From assembly GCA_905479945.1 (NCBI GenBank), contig CAJQOP010000012.1:62001-126000 (forward strand): a DNA stretch of 64,000 bases. The letters run 5' to 3'. The notes beneath the pieces were generated by a model, which searched no databases, was not told the origin of the DNA, and saw nothing but the letters and a program-made list of their open reading frames with translations. Position numbers and translations under genes: made by a program. This stretch comes from an uncultured Glaciecola sp. GTDB lineage: Bacteria; Pseudomonadota; Gammaproteobacteria; Enterobacterales; Alteromonadaceae. Of the stretch, positions 1 through 9,018 are shown in pieces (position 1 is the stretch's first letter; each line of letters opens with the position of its first letter).

Positions 1-42
1 CACACAGAGCAGTATAAAAGTAGCAGTATATTTTATTAGCAT
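1..42 (-). CDS. 5' end of an unknown gene leaving the window
   Basis: Reading the minus strand, an ATG at 42-40 opens 14 codons that run off the window start without a stop. An AAGGA Shine-Dalgarno lies about 7 bases upstream. The visible residues (M-L-I-K-Y-T followed by A-T-F-I-L-L-C-V) look like a signal peptide: one lysine, then a hydrophobic run. The product is therefore probably exported, but nothing more can be said. It is divergent from the SapC-family gene. Confidence 0.45.
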   Translation of the reverse strand, partial: MLIKYTATFILLCV

Positions 43-424
43 TTGCAGTCCTTTTAATAATAAGTATTTATTTTTTATTTGGTGTTGATAAGTTTGTTGG
101 TTTATTTAAATCACACTAGCATAAGAAACTTTCGTTTGAACTTGGTAAAGACTGAATTGTGCTTTTACTGAATATAAAATAAGCAAACGAACACGGTGAG
201 CCCTAATATTACTTGTTAATATAAGGTTACTCAGTGACTTCCTATTTTGTTTGAGCGATAATAATCGTCTTTATCTTTAGGATAAAAAATCGAATTTTCA
301 TCGTCATGAAAATGTTTAATTACAGTTGTTTCATGGCAGTTTCATGACCAAAAGATGCAGCGCGACCATTCTATAATTAATATAGAATTGCCTCATCAAA
401 CTTAAGTAAGAGAATTATAATAAC
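43..424. other. Intergenic region upstream of the SapC-family gene
   Basis: About 380 AT-rich bases between two divergent genes. There is no convincing ORF or RNA gene. The only clear structure is the palindrome overlapping a TATAAT at 368-388, listed separately. Confidence 0.5.
368..388 (+). promoter_or_regulatory. Palindrome overlapping a -10 box before the SapC-family gene
   Basis: ATTCTATA (368-375) is followed after five bases by its exact reverse complement TATAGAAT (381-388). A perfect TATAAT (372-377) lies inside it, about 50 bases before the start at 425. No good -35 is seen at 16-18 bases. This could be a repressor site on the promoter, which is inference. Confidence 0.4.
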
Positions 425-1189
425 ATGGCTATTAACTATATTCCGCTAGACAAAGATAAGCATAAAGATTTAAAAATTACTCCTAAGCTAGATTTAAGCT
501 TTGCAAAAGAAACCCACCTTGCTGCGGCAACTATTCGTGAGTTTGCTCATTTAGCATCGACTATGCCAGTCGTTTTTATTGAAGATCCAACAAATAAGAA
601 TATTCACACAGTTGCAATGTTAGGTGTTGATCAAAATAAAAACCTATTTTGGGCCGATGATAGATGGCAAGGACCGCATGTCCCATTAAATATTCAACGC
701 TACCCATTTGACATTCGTCCAGACGGCGACAAGTTAGGCGTTTTCTTTGATGAACACAGCTCTTTGGTTACTGATGAAGGCGAAGCCCTTTTCACTGAAG
801 AAGGTGAGCCAAGCGACTTCTTGAAAAATCGCCAACAGTTTTTAGCAGAGCTCGCAAACAGTGAAATGCTAAATCAACGCTTTGTAAAACGTGTTGTCGA
901 ACTCGAACTGCTAGAAAGTGTACAAATTGGTATTCAGTATGAAGATGGTTCAGCTCGCAATGTTACCGGTATAATGAGCATTGACGAGAAAAAATTAAAC
1001 GCACTTGATGATGCGATTGTTTTAGAGTTGCATAAAGCTGGCTTCTTGGGCGCAATGTACGCAATCATGATGTCGCTAGCGCAATTAAATCGCTTAGTTG
1101 AACTGTCTAACAAAACCGACAAACCAATTAGAACAGTACAAATTAGACCTGCGCCAAAAGAAGGCGAAGGCGAGCAAACAACGGCTTAA
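425..1189 (+). CDS. SapC family protein
   Basis: 254 residues, full length for the SapC family (PF07277). Typical members carry the N-terminal pattern seen here: a short basic start, then HLAAATIREFAHLA and PVVFIED (about residues 31-52), followed by a WQGPHVPLNIQRYPF block near residue 82. SapC was named after a Campylobacter S-layer-associated transport gene. In marine Gammaproteobacteria it is usually found near TonB-dependent receptors and tryptophan-halogenase-like genes, and its biochemical role is unknown. No signal peptide or membrane span is visible, so the protein is probably cytoplasmic. It is monocistronic: divergent from the truncated gene at 1-42 and closed by a terminator at 1215. 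Family assignment is confident; function is not. Confidence 0.85.
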   Translation: MAINYIPLDKDKHKDLKITPKLDLSFAKETHLAAATIREFAHLASTMPVVFIEDPTNKNIHTVAMLGVDQNKNLFWADDRWQGPHVPLNIQRYPFDIRPDGDKLGVFFDEHSSLVTDEGEALFTEEGEPSDFLKNRQQFLAELANSEMLNQRFVKRVVELELLESVQIGIQYEDGSARNVTGIMSIDEKKLNALDDAIVLELHKAGFLGAMYAIMMSLAQLNRLVELSNKTDKPIRTVQIRPAPKEGEGEQTTA

Positions 1190-1214
1190 ATTATAAGCAG
1201 CTCAAAAATAACGT

Positions 1215-1241
1215 AAAAACCACCTTAGGGTGGTTTTTTTA
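1215..1241 (+). terminator. Rho-independent terminator after the SapC-family gene
   Basis: ACCACC (1219-1224), a TTAG loop, then GGTGGT (1229-1234) running into seven T. The flanking AAAA/TTTT extends the stem. It separates the SapC gene from the division cluster. Confidence 0.85.
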
Positions 1242-1319
1242 TGCGCATAAATCGATAAAAGCCTGTGTTTACATACAGTGTGGCCCTTTAACTATTTACC
1301 GGTTTAACCGCAAATTAGC

Positions 1320-1347
1320 TTGACAGTGGGGCATGATGGTACATAAT
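1320..1347 (+). promoter_or_regulatory. Promoter of the mraZ/dcw cluster
   Basis: A consensus -35 TTGACA (1320-1325) and a -10 CATAAT (1342-1347) are separated by 16 bases, about 108 bases before mraZ. It corresponds in position to the E. coli mra promoter that drives the dcw operon. Confidence 0.75.
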
Positions 1348-1353
1348 CTGTAT

Positions 1354-1382
1354 AAAGTGGGTCAAAGTGGCAAAAAATGGTA
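1354..1382 (+). promoter_or_regulatory. MraZ operator repeats
   Basis: Three direct repeats AAAGTGG (1354-1360), AAAGTGG (1364-1370) and AAAATGG (1374-1380) are spaced exactly 10 bases apart. They start about where transcription should begin. MraZ is known to autoregulate by binding TGGG-type repeats with 5-base spacers downstream of this promoter. A looser TGG copy follows at 1387 and two precede at 1327 and 1337. Confidence 0.75.
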
Positions 1383-1454
1383 TTTTTGGTCAAGTGCAAC
1401 CAGCTTAATAAAAATAAAAAGACTATGAGCTAACAATAATAAAAGGCTAGGGGA

Positions 1455-1913
1455 ATGTTCCGAGGCGCTAACGCAATTAATCTCGACAGCAAAGGTCGAC
1501 TAACGATACCGACGAGGTACCGTCAGTCGCTGTTGGATGATTGCCAGGGACAGCTGGTCTGCACAATTGACATTTCTCAAAACTGCTTGCTACTTTACCC
1601 TCTCCCCGAGTGGGAAGAAATTGAGCTCAAACTTAGCAAACTCTCCAGCACCAATCCCCAAGAGCGCAGGCTTCAACGACTGCTGCTGGGTTATGCAATG
1701 GAAGGAGAGATGGACAAGAGCGGTCGCATTTTACTTGCACCGACACTCCGTCAGCATGCCGCACTCGACAAACAAATTATGCTTGTTGGCCAACTCAATA
1801 AATTTGAAATTTGGGGAGCGGACGTTTGGCATCAACAAATTTCTGAAGACATTGAGACGGAAAAACAAGGTCAATTCGAGCTTAGTGAACGTCTTCAGGA
1901 TTTCTCACTATGA
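1455..1913 (+). CDS. mraZ: Transcriptional regulator MraZ
   Basis: 152 residues, the usual length. Two SpoVT-AbrB-like DNA-binding halves are visible, each with the DxxGR signature: D11-S-K-G-R in the first and D87-K-S-G-R in the second. MraZ is a ring-shaped, nucleoid-associated regulator that represses its own dcw promoter. The three-repeat operator at 1354-1382 fits that role. An AGGGGA sits directly before the ATG, with AAGG eight bases upstream. Its stop overlaps the rsmH start by four bases (ATGA), as expected for translational coupling at the head of the cluster. Confidence 0.97.
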   Translation: MFRGANAINLDSKGRLTIPTRYRQSLLDDCQGQLVCTIDISQNCLLLYPLPEWEEIELKLSKLSSTNPQERRLQRLLLGYAMEGEMDKSGRILLAPTLRQHAALDKQIMLVGQLNKFEIWGADVWHQQISEDIETEKQGQFELSERLQDFSL

Positions 1914-2848
1914 CCTCACAGAGCTTTGATCATCGTGCAGTACTTCTTGAAGAATCAATCTCTGGGTTAAACATAAAGCCAGACGGAGTATATATTGACG
2001 CCACATTTGGTCGTGGTGGTCATAGCGCTGAAATTCTCAAACAGCTTTCCAGTGAAGGCCGATTAATTGCATTGGATCGTGATGATACAGCAATTGAATC
2101 TGCACAACGTTTTATCGACGACCCTAGATTCAGCATACATCATGTCGCATTTTCAAACATTGAAGACGTGGTCAACGAACTTGAGCTGATGTGCAACATT
2201 GATGGTGTATTAATGGATATAGGGGTGTCGTCCCCACAATTAGATGATGCCACTCGTGGCTTCAGCTTCCAAAAAGACGGTCCTTTAGATATGAGAATGG
2301 ACCGCTCTACCGGAATTAGCGCTGCCGAATGGCTAAACATTGCCAGCTTAGAAGAGATAACCATGGTTTTGAAAACTTATGGTGAAGAAAAGTTCGGTAA
2401 ACGCATTGCGCATGCTGTGCTCGAGCAGCGTGTAATCAAACCGCTTGAAACTACTGCAGAATTTGCGCAACTGATTGATGCAGCCGTTCCGGTCAAAGAT
2501 AAGTTTAAGCACCCTGCAACGCGAAGTTTCCAAGGTGTTAGAATTTTTATCAATGGTGAACTCGATCAATTGAACCAAGGCTTAGATGCCGCTGTCAAAG
2601 TGCTTAGAAGCGGTGGTAGGTTAGTCGTTATCAGCTTTCACTCTTTAGAAGATAGAGTGGTCAAACGTTTTATTCGAAAGCTGAGCAAAGGTAAAGACGT
2701 TCCGCATCGTATGCCAATTATGCAAGAAGAAATAGATGCCGACAAAGTAATTAAGGGCATCGGTAAAGCAACCAAGCCTTCTTCCAAAGAAATTGCACAA
2801 AACGTTCGTTCTCGAAGCTCTGTTTTAAGAGTGGCGGAAAAACTATGA
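1910..2848 (+). CDS. rsmH: 16S rRNA (cytosine(1402)-N(4))-methyltransferase RsmH
   Basis: 312 residues. RsmH uses S-adenosylmethionine to methylate N4 of C1402 in the ribosomal P site. The SAM-binding loop FGRGGHS begins at residue 33. The family blocks [15 protein letters not shown] (near residue 98) and the C-terminal [11 protein letters not shown] are intact. It starts inside the mraZ stop and its own stop overlaps ftsL by four bases, the same order as in E. coli (mraZ-mraW-ftsL). Confidence 0.98.
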   Translation: MTSQSFDHRAVLLEESISGLNIKPDGVYIDATFGRGGHSAEILKQLSSEGRLIALDRDDTAIESAQRFIDDPRFSIHHVAFSNIEDVVNELELMCNIDGVLMDIGVSSPQLDDATRGFSFQKDGPLDMRMDRSTGISAAEWLNIASLEEITMVLKTYGEEKFGKRIAHAVLEQRVIKPLETTAEFAQLIDAAVPVKDKFKHPATRSFQGVRIFINGELDQLNQGLDAAVKVLRSGGRLVVISFHSLEDRVVKRFIRKLSKGKDVPHRMPIMQEEIDADKVIKGIGKATKPSSKEIAQNVRSRSSVLRVAEKL

Positions 2849-3177
2849 AGATGCCGAGCACCAATTTCAATCTTTTACTGTTAATAACAGCAGATTTAGG
2901 CCGTAACCTTTTTAAGGTTGTGTTGTTTATTGCTGTTATCGCAACGGCTATAGGGGTCGTGCTTGGTGCTCATCACAATCGTAAACTCTCCATGCAACAC
3001 GAGTCATTGATTCAAGAAAAAGATAGTTTAGATGTTGAGTGGCGTCATCTCATTATTGAACAAAGCGCGCTTACTGAACACAATCGTATTGAGCAATTAG
3101 TTAGTGAAAATCTTAATATGCGTCGCCCAGGTCCGGAAGACGAGGTATTAGTGCGAGGGAAGCCCAATGGCAGCTAA
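2845..3177 (+). CDS. ftsL: Cell division protein FtsL
   Basis: 110 residues. A short cytoplasmic N-terminus, one membrane span at about residues 24-41, then a periplasmic coiled-coil-like segment ending near ENLNMRRPGPEDEV. FtsL forms the FtsQLB complex that activates FtsWI at the septum. The sequence is poorly conserved in this family, so the call leans on architecture and on its place between rsmH and ftsI. It overlaps ftsI by 11 bases. Confidence 0.93.
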   Translation: MKMPSTNFNLLLLITADLGRNLFKVVLFIAVIATAIGVVLGAHHNRKLSMQHESLIQEKDSLDVEWRHLIIEQSALTEHNRIEQLVSENLNMRRPGPEDEVLVRGKPNGS

Positions 3178-4972
3178 CGCGAATAGGCGTGTATCTGCTA
3201 AAAGAGGAACCAGCAAAGACCGCCAAGCCAAACAAAATATCTCTCCCATGCACATGCAATGGCGTTTTCTAACAGTGCTGTTTAGCGTGATTCTAGTATT
3301 TGTGTGCTTGGCAGCCAGAGCCGCATTTATTCAAGTTATTGAACCCGATTTATTAATTCAACAAGGCGACAATCGCACTATTAGAGTGCGCGATAATCCG
3401 AGTTATCGCGGCTTGATTACCGACCGCCATGGTGAACAGCTAGCAGTAAGTGTTCCTTCAAAAGCCATTTGGGCCGATCCAAAAGTGGTTAATGACTACA
3501 ACAGCGAAACGGGTGAAACTCAGGCCTTAGATAGTCGTCGTTTTCAAGCACTAGCAGAAGTATTAGGGCGGGATGTTCAAAGCTTATATGACAAGGTTAA
3601 TAACCCCAAACGTCGATTTGTGTATATTCAGCGTCAGGTAACACCAGCGATGGCAAACTTTGTTGAAGAATTGGCAATCCCAGGTGTTTATTTGCGCAAT
3701 GAATCAAAACGTTATTACCCTACCGGTGAAGTTTCCGCGCATGTTATTGGATTTACTAATGTCGACGACAAAGGCATTGAGGGTATTGAGAAGCTTTATA
3801 ATGATTGGTTAACGGGAACGCCGGATAAGCGCAAAATCCGCCGCGATGCGAAAGGGCGCCAAGTCGAAATAATTGAGCAGCATGTGGGCGAAAAAGCAGG
3901 AGATTTAACCCTGACTATTGACCAACGTATTCAAGCGCTAGCGTATAGGGAAATCAAAGAAGCGACAATTTATTTTAAAGCTGCGTCAGCCTCAGTGGTA
4001 ATTGTTGATGTGCACACTGGCGAAATTTTGGCATTAGCCAATACACCCTCATACAACCCGAATAATAGAAAGACAGTATCTAATCATCGTCTACGTAATC
4101 GCGCGATCACTGATGCATTTGAGCCAGGTTCAGCTTTAAAGCCGCTAGCGGTATTGGCCGCCTTGGAATATGGCACAGTAACAAAAGACTCGATCGTCGA
4201 TACGTCGCCAGGTTGGATGCGTTTAGGCGGCAGTCGTATTGAAGATCCGCGAAATTACGGAAAAATAAATTTAACTCAAATTATTCAAAAATCCAGCAAT
4301 ATGGGTACCTCTAAACTAGCCTTGTCAGTCGATAAAAACTTCCTCATGGACACCTATTACAATATGGGCTTGATGAGTGATACGGGCAGCAATATGGTCG
4401 GTGAGTCGGATGGTATCTTTCACGAGCGTAATCGTTGGTCCGATCATGAGCTTTCATCTTTGTCCTTTGGTTACAATATATCAGTAACTACAGTCCAACT
4501 CGCCAGAATGTACGCAACGATAGGAAATGGCGGGGTAAAAGTACCACTATCAATTATTAAGTCGGACCAACCTGCTTTGGAACTTCCAGAGCGTGTTGTA
4601 AGCACTGAAAATGCAATGGCGGTGCTTGAAATGCTCGAAAGCGTAACTCAAGATGATGGCTCAGGCGTCAAAGCAAGAGTGGCTGGATACCGTATTGCCG
4701 GTAAGACAGGTACAAGTAGAAAAGCGGTTGCTGGTGGCTATGGTGAAGAATATGTAAATATCTTTGCTGGTGTTGCGCCAGTATCGGACCCTCAGATTGC
4801 TGTTGTGGTATTGATAAACGAACCTGGTGGCGACTTGTATCATGCTGGCGACACTGCGGCTCCAACATTTTCCGCTATCGTATCTGGCACATTACAAATG
4901 CTAAATGTACCGCCAGATGATAACACTAAAACAGCGCGTATTTACCTTGGAGGACAAGCTGATGTCCAATGA
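3167..4972 (+). CDS. ftsI: Septal peptidoglycan transpeptidase FtsI (PBP3)
   Basis: 601 residues. A cytoplasmic basic N-terminus, one membrane anchor at about residues 32-52, a dimerisation (pedestal) domain, then the transpeptidase. The three penicillin-binding motifs are present: S322-A-L-K with the nucleophilic serine, S376-S-N, and K513-T-G-T. It cross-links septal peptidoglycan in partnership with FtsW, encoded six genes downstream. GAGGGAAG precedes the ATG, which lies within the ftsL end. The 3' end overlaps murE by 11 bases. Confidence 0.98.
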   Translation: MAANANRRVSAKRGTSKDRQAKQNISPMHMQWRFLTVLFSVILVFVCLAARAAFIQVIEPDLLIQQGDNRTIRVRDNPSYRGLITDRHGEQLAVSVPSKAIWADPKVVNDYNSETGETQALDSRRFQALAEVLGRDVQSLYDKVNNPKRRFVYIQRQVTPAMANFVEELAIPGVYLRNESKRYYPTGEVSAHVIGFTNVDDKGIEGIEKLYNDWLTGTPDKRKIRRDAKGRQVEIIEQHVGEKAGDLTLTIDQRIQALAYREIKEATIYFKAASASVVIVDVHTGEILALANTPSYNPNNRKTVSNHRLRNRAITDAFEPGSALKPLAVLAALEYGTVTKDSIVDTSPGWMRLGGSRIEDPRNYGKINLTQIIQKSSNMGTSKLALSVDKNFLMDTYYNMGLMSDTGSNMVGESDGIFHERNRWSDHELSSLSFGYNISVTTVQLARMYATIGNGGVKVPLSIIKSDQPALELPERVVSTENAMAVLEMLESVTQDDGSGVKARVAGYRIAGKTGTSRKAVAGGYGEEYVNIFAGVAPVSDPQIAVVVLINEPGGDLYHAGDTAAPTFSAIVSGTLQMLNVPPDDNTKTARIYLGGQADVQ

Positions 4973-6530
4973 GGTAGGGCCACAAATACGCTCTATTTCG
5001 AGTGTTCTTGCGATGTATGGCATAGTGATCCCAGAGATTGAGATTGAAAATATTGTTTTGGATAGCCGTGATGTAAATCAAGTCTCGTTATTTATTGCCC
5101 ATAAAGGCACGCAAGAGAGTGGTATAAAGTATGTCCTCGATGCTATTGATAATGGGGCAAAATTAGCGCTAATAGACACTGATAACCCCAAGCAACATGG
5201 TCATGTTAAAGAAACCAATGCGGCGTTGATAATTAGTTTTTTTGACCTAGAAAGGCATATTGGCTCAATATGCAATGAATTTTATAGGAATGTATCTAGC
5301 AAACTCCAATGCATAGCCACTACTGGAACCAATGGTAAAACTTCGGTAGCACATATTTGTGCGCAGCTATCCGCAATTTGCCAAGAGGATGCTGGCACAA
5401 TCGGTACCATGGGTGTGGGCTTTTATACCAAAGACAAGCCTGCCGAAAAATTAGCCCACACAATTAACACGACACCGGATATTGCCTCGCTCAATAAGTT
5501 CGCGAATTTAGTAAAACAAAGAGGCGCAAAAAGATTATGCATAGAAGCGTCATCACATGGCCTCGAACAAAACCGACTCAGTAACTTTCACATCGACGTT
5601 GCTGCTTTTACGAATCTGACCCAGGACCATTTAGATTATCATCAGAGTTTAGAAAATTATGCAGTTGCCAAGCGCTTGTTATTAAAACAGGAAGGTCTTA
5701 AATACTTGGTGTTAAATGCGGATGACCAAGAAAGCCATCACTGGGCGCAAGAAGCAGCTAAAGATATGATGATTTGCTTATGTTCGGTAAAAGAGCAAAC
5801 AGCGGAACAGCTCGTCAAGACATATAGTCAGCGCCAGCATCACCATCAATACAAATATTGTATTGCACTGAACCCACGCTTTACGCCCAGCGGCAGTACT
5901 TTTGAAATTGACTCAAGTTGGGGACAAGCTTCTGTATCCTTGCCGTTAATTGGACAATTCAATATTGCCAATCTACTTACCGCACTAGGTGCCTTGTTGA
6001 TGCAAGGGCTTAGTTTCAATCTGTTGCTTGAAGCTACTGAGAAAGTCAATGGTGTTCCGGGGCGAATGGAAGTATTTGAGTCCAGAGAACATGGCAATAT
6101 TATTGTCGACTACGCACATACACCGGATGCATTAGAACAAGCATTACTGGCAGCACGGCAGCATGCCATTGGTAAGTTAGTGGTTATATTTGGTTGCGGT
6201 GGAGACAGAGACAATTCTAAACGCAGTCATATGGGCAGCACGGCAGAAAGGTTGGCTGATGAAGTTATTTTGACTCAAGATAACAGCCGCAATGAATCTC
6301 TTGAAACGATCATTGCAGATATTTGCCAGGGTATACGAAATAAATCAAAGCTAAAAATACAATTAACAAGAACAACTGCAATTAAAGAGGCCTACGTTAA
6401 TAGTCAAAGTGATGATTTAATTTTAGTTGCGGGTAAAGGACACGAAGAGTACCTCGAGTTGAACTCTGTGCGTGAGTATTACAACGAGAGGGAATATGTT
6501 AAACAGTTAACCATGGAGTTTAGAGGATGA
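4962..6530 (+). CDS. murE: UDP-MurNAc-tripeptide synthetase MurE
   Basis: Adds the third stem-peptide residue (meso-diaminopimelate in Gram-negatives) to UDP-MurNAc-L-Ala-D-Glu. I chose the ATG at 4962 (522 residues) over an in-frame upstream start at 4905, because a GGAGGA lies about seven bases before it and the protein then begins at the normal family position. The ATP loop G122-T-N-G-K-T is intact. The substrate-specificity motif, DNPR in most diaminopimelate-adding enzymes, reads D440-N-S-R here. The arginine that contacts diaminopimelate is kept and proline is replaced by serine. It overlaps ftsI and murF. Confidence 0.96.
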   Translation: MSNEVGPQIRSISSVLAMYGIVIPEIEIENIVLDSRDVNQVSLFIAHKGTQESGIKYVLDAIDNGAKLALIDTDNPKQHGHVKETNAALIISFFDLERHIGSICNEFYRNVSSKLQCIATTGTNGKTSVAHICAQLSAICQEDAGTIGTMGVGFYTKDKPAEKLAHTINTTPDIASLNKFANLVKQRGAKRLCIEASSHGLEQNRLSNFHIDVAAFTNLTQDHLDYHQSLENYAVAKRLLLKQEGLKYLVLNADDQESHHWAQEAAKDMMICLCSVKEQTAEQLVKTYSQRQHHHQYKYCIALNPRFTPSGSTFEIDSSWGQASVSLPLIGQFNIANLLTALGALLMQGLSFNLLLEATEKVNGVPGRMEVFESREHGNIIVDYAHTPDALEQALLAARQHAIGKLVVIFGCGGDRDNSKRSHMGSTAERLADEVILTQDNSRNESLETIIADICQGIRNKSKLKIQLTRTTAIKEAYVNSQSDDLILVAGKGHEEYLELNSVREYYNEREYVKQLTMEFRG

Positions 6531-7936
6531 TTTCCGTTTCATTATCTTGGATTGCTGAAAAAGTAGAAGGCACCTTAAACACAAAAAGTGTAGAAGAATT
6601 GCAAGTCAAAGGTGTCAGTACGGATACGAGAACATTAGAGCCCGGAGATTTATTTATTGCCTTGGTAGGGCCGAATCACAATGCGCATGATCACTTATTT
6701 AAAGCGCTTGAAAAAGGCGCGGCGGCGGTCATTGTGAGTGAACCTGTTGATTGCCCACTGCCACTCATTATGGTTGCAGATACAAAATTAGCTCTTGGTA
6801 AGTTAGGCGCAGCAGTGAAAAAGAGAGTCGGGCCTAAAACTGTAGGTATTACCGGCAGCAGTGGCAAGACAACAGTAAAAGAAATGGTCGCTTCAATATT
6901 GTCAGTTAAAGGAAAGGTGCTTTTCACCAAAGGCAATTTTAACAACGATATTGGTGTTCCTTTGACGCTACTTAGACTCGAGAAACAGCATGAATACGCA
7001 GTTATCGAAATGGGCGCGAATCATTTAGGTGAAATTGCGTATACCACAAATTTGGTCAATCCCGATGTGGCAACGATAGTCAATGCTGCAGCTTCACACC
7101 TTGAAGGATTTGGCAGTTTATTTGGTGTTGCTAGAGCAAAAAGTGAAATCTTTAAAGGCTTAGGTACACAGGGAACTGCAGTCTTAAATCGCGATAGTCA
7201 GTTTTATTCTTTTTGGGAAGGAAAAACCTCTCATCTCAATTGCCTTACTTTCTCACCAGAATCCGATGCTGGCAATTACCGTGCGGAAGATATTGCAATG
7301 GGAATGGACGGCTGTGCCGAGTTTGAACTTGTATGTCCTTCAGGCCGAGCCGCGATACGTCTTAGCATTCCAGGCACACATAATGTAGGCAATGCACTTT
7401 TAGCCGCAGCATTGTCAATTAATGTTGGTGCAAATTTAGAAGAAGTCCAGCTTGGTTTATTTAATATGCGTGAAGTAGATGGGCGCTTGAACGTAAAACA
7501 GCTAACTAATCAAATAAGACTATTGGATGATACTTACAACGCTAACGTTGCCTCAGTGAATGCTGCAATAGATTTGCTTGCTACGTTTTCAGGTAACCGT
7601 ATTTTGATACTTGGGGACATGGCAGAACTTGGCGAAAAAGCCCGTTATTACCATGAGCAAGTTGGAGAATATGCAAAATCCAAAGGTATTACTTCAATGT
7701 ATTCTTTAGGCGTATTAAGCCAACATGCAAGCGCTGTGTTCAAGGAAAATGGATTCCACTTTGATAGTAGAGAAACACTTGTCGATGAGCTTAATGAAAA
7801 GGTTGTTGGCGAGCAGCGAGATATTAGCATTTTGGTCAAAGGCTCAAGAAGTTCAAAAATGGAATTAGTTGTAAAAGCAGTCGAGGAAAGCCCCGTGGGA
7901 AAGTTCGAAAGGCGTAGGGAGCGTATTGCATGTTAA
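6527..7936 (+). CDS. murF: UDP-MurNAc-tripeptide--D-alanyl-D-alanine ligase MurF
   Basis: 469 residues. Catalyses the last cytoplasmic amino-acid addition, D-Ala-D-Ala, to UDP-MurNAc-tripeptide. It has Mur ligase architecture: an N-terminal uridine-binding domain, the central ATPase with G110-S-S-G-K-T-T, and a C-terminal domain with [15 protein letters not shown]. The ATGA start overlaps the murE stop by four bases. The end overlaps mraY by seven bases, so the whole block is translationally coupled. Confidence 0.97.
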   Translation: MISVSLSWIAEKVEGTLNTKSVEELQVKGVSTDTRTLEPGDLFIALVGPNHNAHDHLFKALEKGAAAVIVSEPVDCPLPLIMVADTKLALGKLGAAVKKRVGPKTVGITGSSGKTTVKEMVASILSVKGKVLFTKGNFNNDIGVPLTLLRLEKQHEYAVIEMGANHLGEIAYTTNLVNPDVATIVNAAASHLEGFGSLFGVARAKSEIFKGLGTQGTAVLNRDSQFYSFWEGKTSHLNCLTFSPESDAGNYRAEDIAMGMDGCAEFELVCPSGRAAIRLSIPGTHNVGNALLAAALSINVGANLEEVQLGLFNMREVDGRLNVKQLTNQIRLLDDTYNANVASVNAAIDLLATFSGNRILILGDMAELGEKARYYHEQVGEYAKSKGITSMYSLGVLSQHASAVFKENGFHFDSRETLVDELNEKVVGEQRDISILVKGSRSSKMELVVKAVEESPVGKFERRRERIAC

Positions 7937-9018
7937 TTTGGCTAGCCGCTTGGCTAACACAGTTTGATGCCAGTTTTAACGTCATACAATATTTGACCCT
8001 ACGCGCTATTTTAAGCACTTTGACCGCGTTATTGATCGCCATTGTTATTGGTCCAAAAATGATCCGTTGGTTGCAAACAATGCAAATTGGTCAGACCGTA
8101 CGTGATGATGGACCGCAAAGCCATTTGTCAAAATCGGGCACACCTACAATGGGTGGTTTGCTTATTTTGGCAGCAATTCTAATTAGTGTTGTGCTCTGGG
8201 CCGACTTAACCAACAAGTATGTTTTGGTCACTATTGGTGTCATTGTAGCTTATGGCATTGTTGGTTTTATTGATGATTATCGAAAAGTGGTTCGGAAGGA
8301 CCCCAAAGGGCTCATTGCGCGCTGGAAATATTTCTGGCAATCGGTCATTGCAGTTGTGGTCGCTGCGTTTTTATATTACACGGCCAATCCACAAATTGCT
8401 GCAGAAACCGCCTTAATAGTTCCTTTCTTTAAAGATGTTATGCCACAGCTTGGTGTTTTCTATATGGTGATCGCATATTTTGCATTAGTTGGCACCAGCA
8501 ATGCAGTTAATCTTACCGATGGACTGGATGGTTTAGCCATTGTGCCTATTATTTTAGTAGCCGGTGCATTTGCCATATTTGCCTATGTTACCGGTAATAT
8601 TAATTTTTCAAGCTACTTGAATATTCCTTTTATACCCATGACCAGCGAATTAGTTATTGTGTGCACCGCTATCGTAGGCGCTGGACTCGGATTTCTTTGG
8701 TTTAATACTTATCCGGCTCAAGTATTCATGGGTGATGTTGGTTCACTGTCTTTAGGTGCAACACTTGGTTTAATGGCTATTCTGGTACGCCAAGAAATCG
8801 TATTTATTATTATGGGAGGCGTTTTTGTCGTCGAAGCTCTTTCAGTCATACTGCAGGTTGGGTCCTTTAAAATGCGCGGTAAACGTATTTTTCGCATGGC
8901 CCCAATTCATCATCACTATGAACTGAAAGGGTGGCCAGAGCCCCGCGTAATTGTCCGTTTTTGGATTATTTCTTTAATCTTAGTCCTAATTGGGCTGGCA
9001 ACCTTGAAGTTGAGATAA
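7930..9018 (+). CDS. mraY: Phospho-MurNAc-pentapeptide translocase MraY
   Basis: 362 residues, close to the E. coli length of 360, with about ten hydrophobic spans. It transfers phospho-MurNAc-pentapeptide to undecaprenyl phosphate to give lipid I at the inner membrane. Signature blocks are present: KSGTPTMGG near residue 70, GFIDDYRKV near residue 112, NLTDGLDGL near residue 195 and the C-terminal [17 protein letters not shown]. The stop codon shares its last base with the murD start. Confidence 0.98.
   Translation: MLIWLAAWLTQFDASFNVIQYLTLRAILSTLTALLIAIVIGPKMIRWLQTMQIGQTVRDDGPQSHLSKSGTPTMGGLLILAAILISVVLWADLTNKYVLVTIGVIVAYGIVGFIDDYRKVVRKDPKGLIARWKYFWQSVIAVVVAAFLYYTANPQIAAETALIVPFFKDVMPQLGVFYMVIAYFALVGTSNAVNLTDGLDGLAIVPIILVAGAFAIFAYVTGNINFSSYLNIPFIPMTSELVIVCTAIVGAGLGFLWFNTYPAQVFMGDVGSLSLGATLGLMAILVRQEIVFIIMGGVFVVEALSVILQVGSFKMRGKRIFRMAPIHHHYELKGWPEPRVIVRFWIISLILVLIGLATLKLR

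Noticed and set aside
1537-1929. 130-codon ORF overlapping mraZ in another frame
   Set aside because: Out of frame with a full-length conserved mraZ; no family match.
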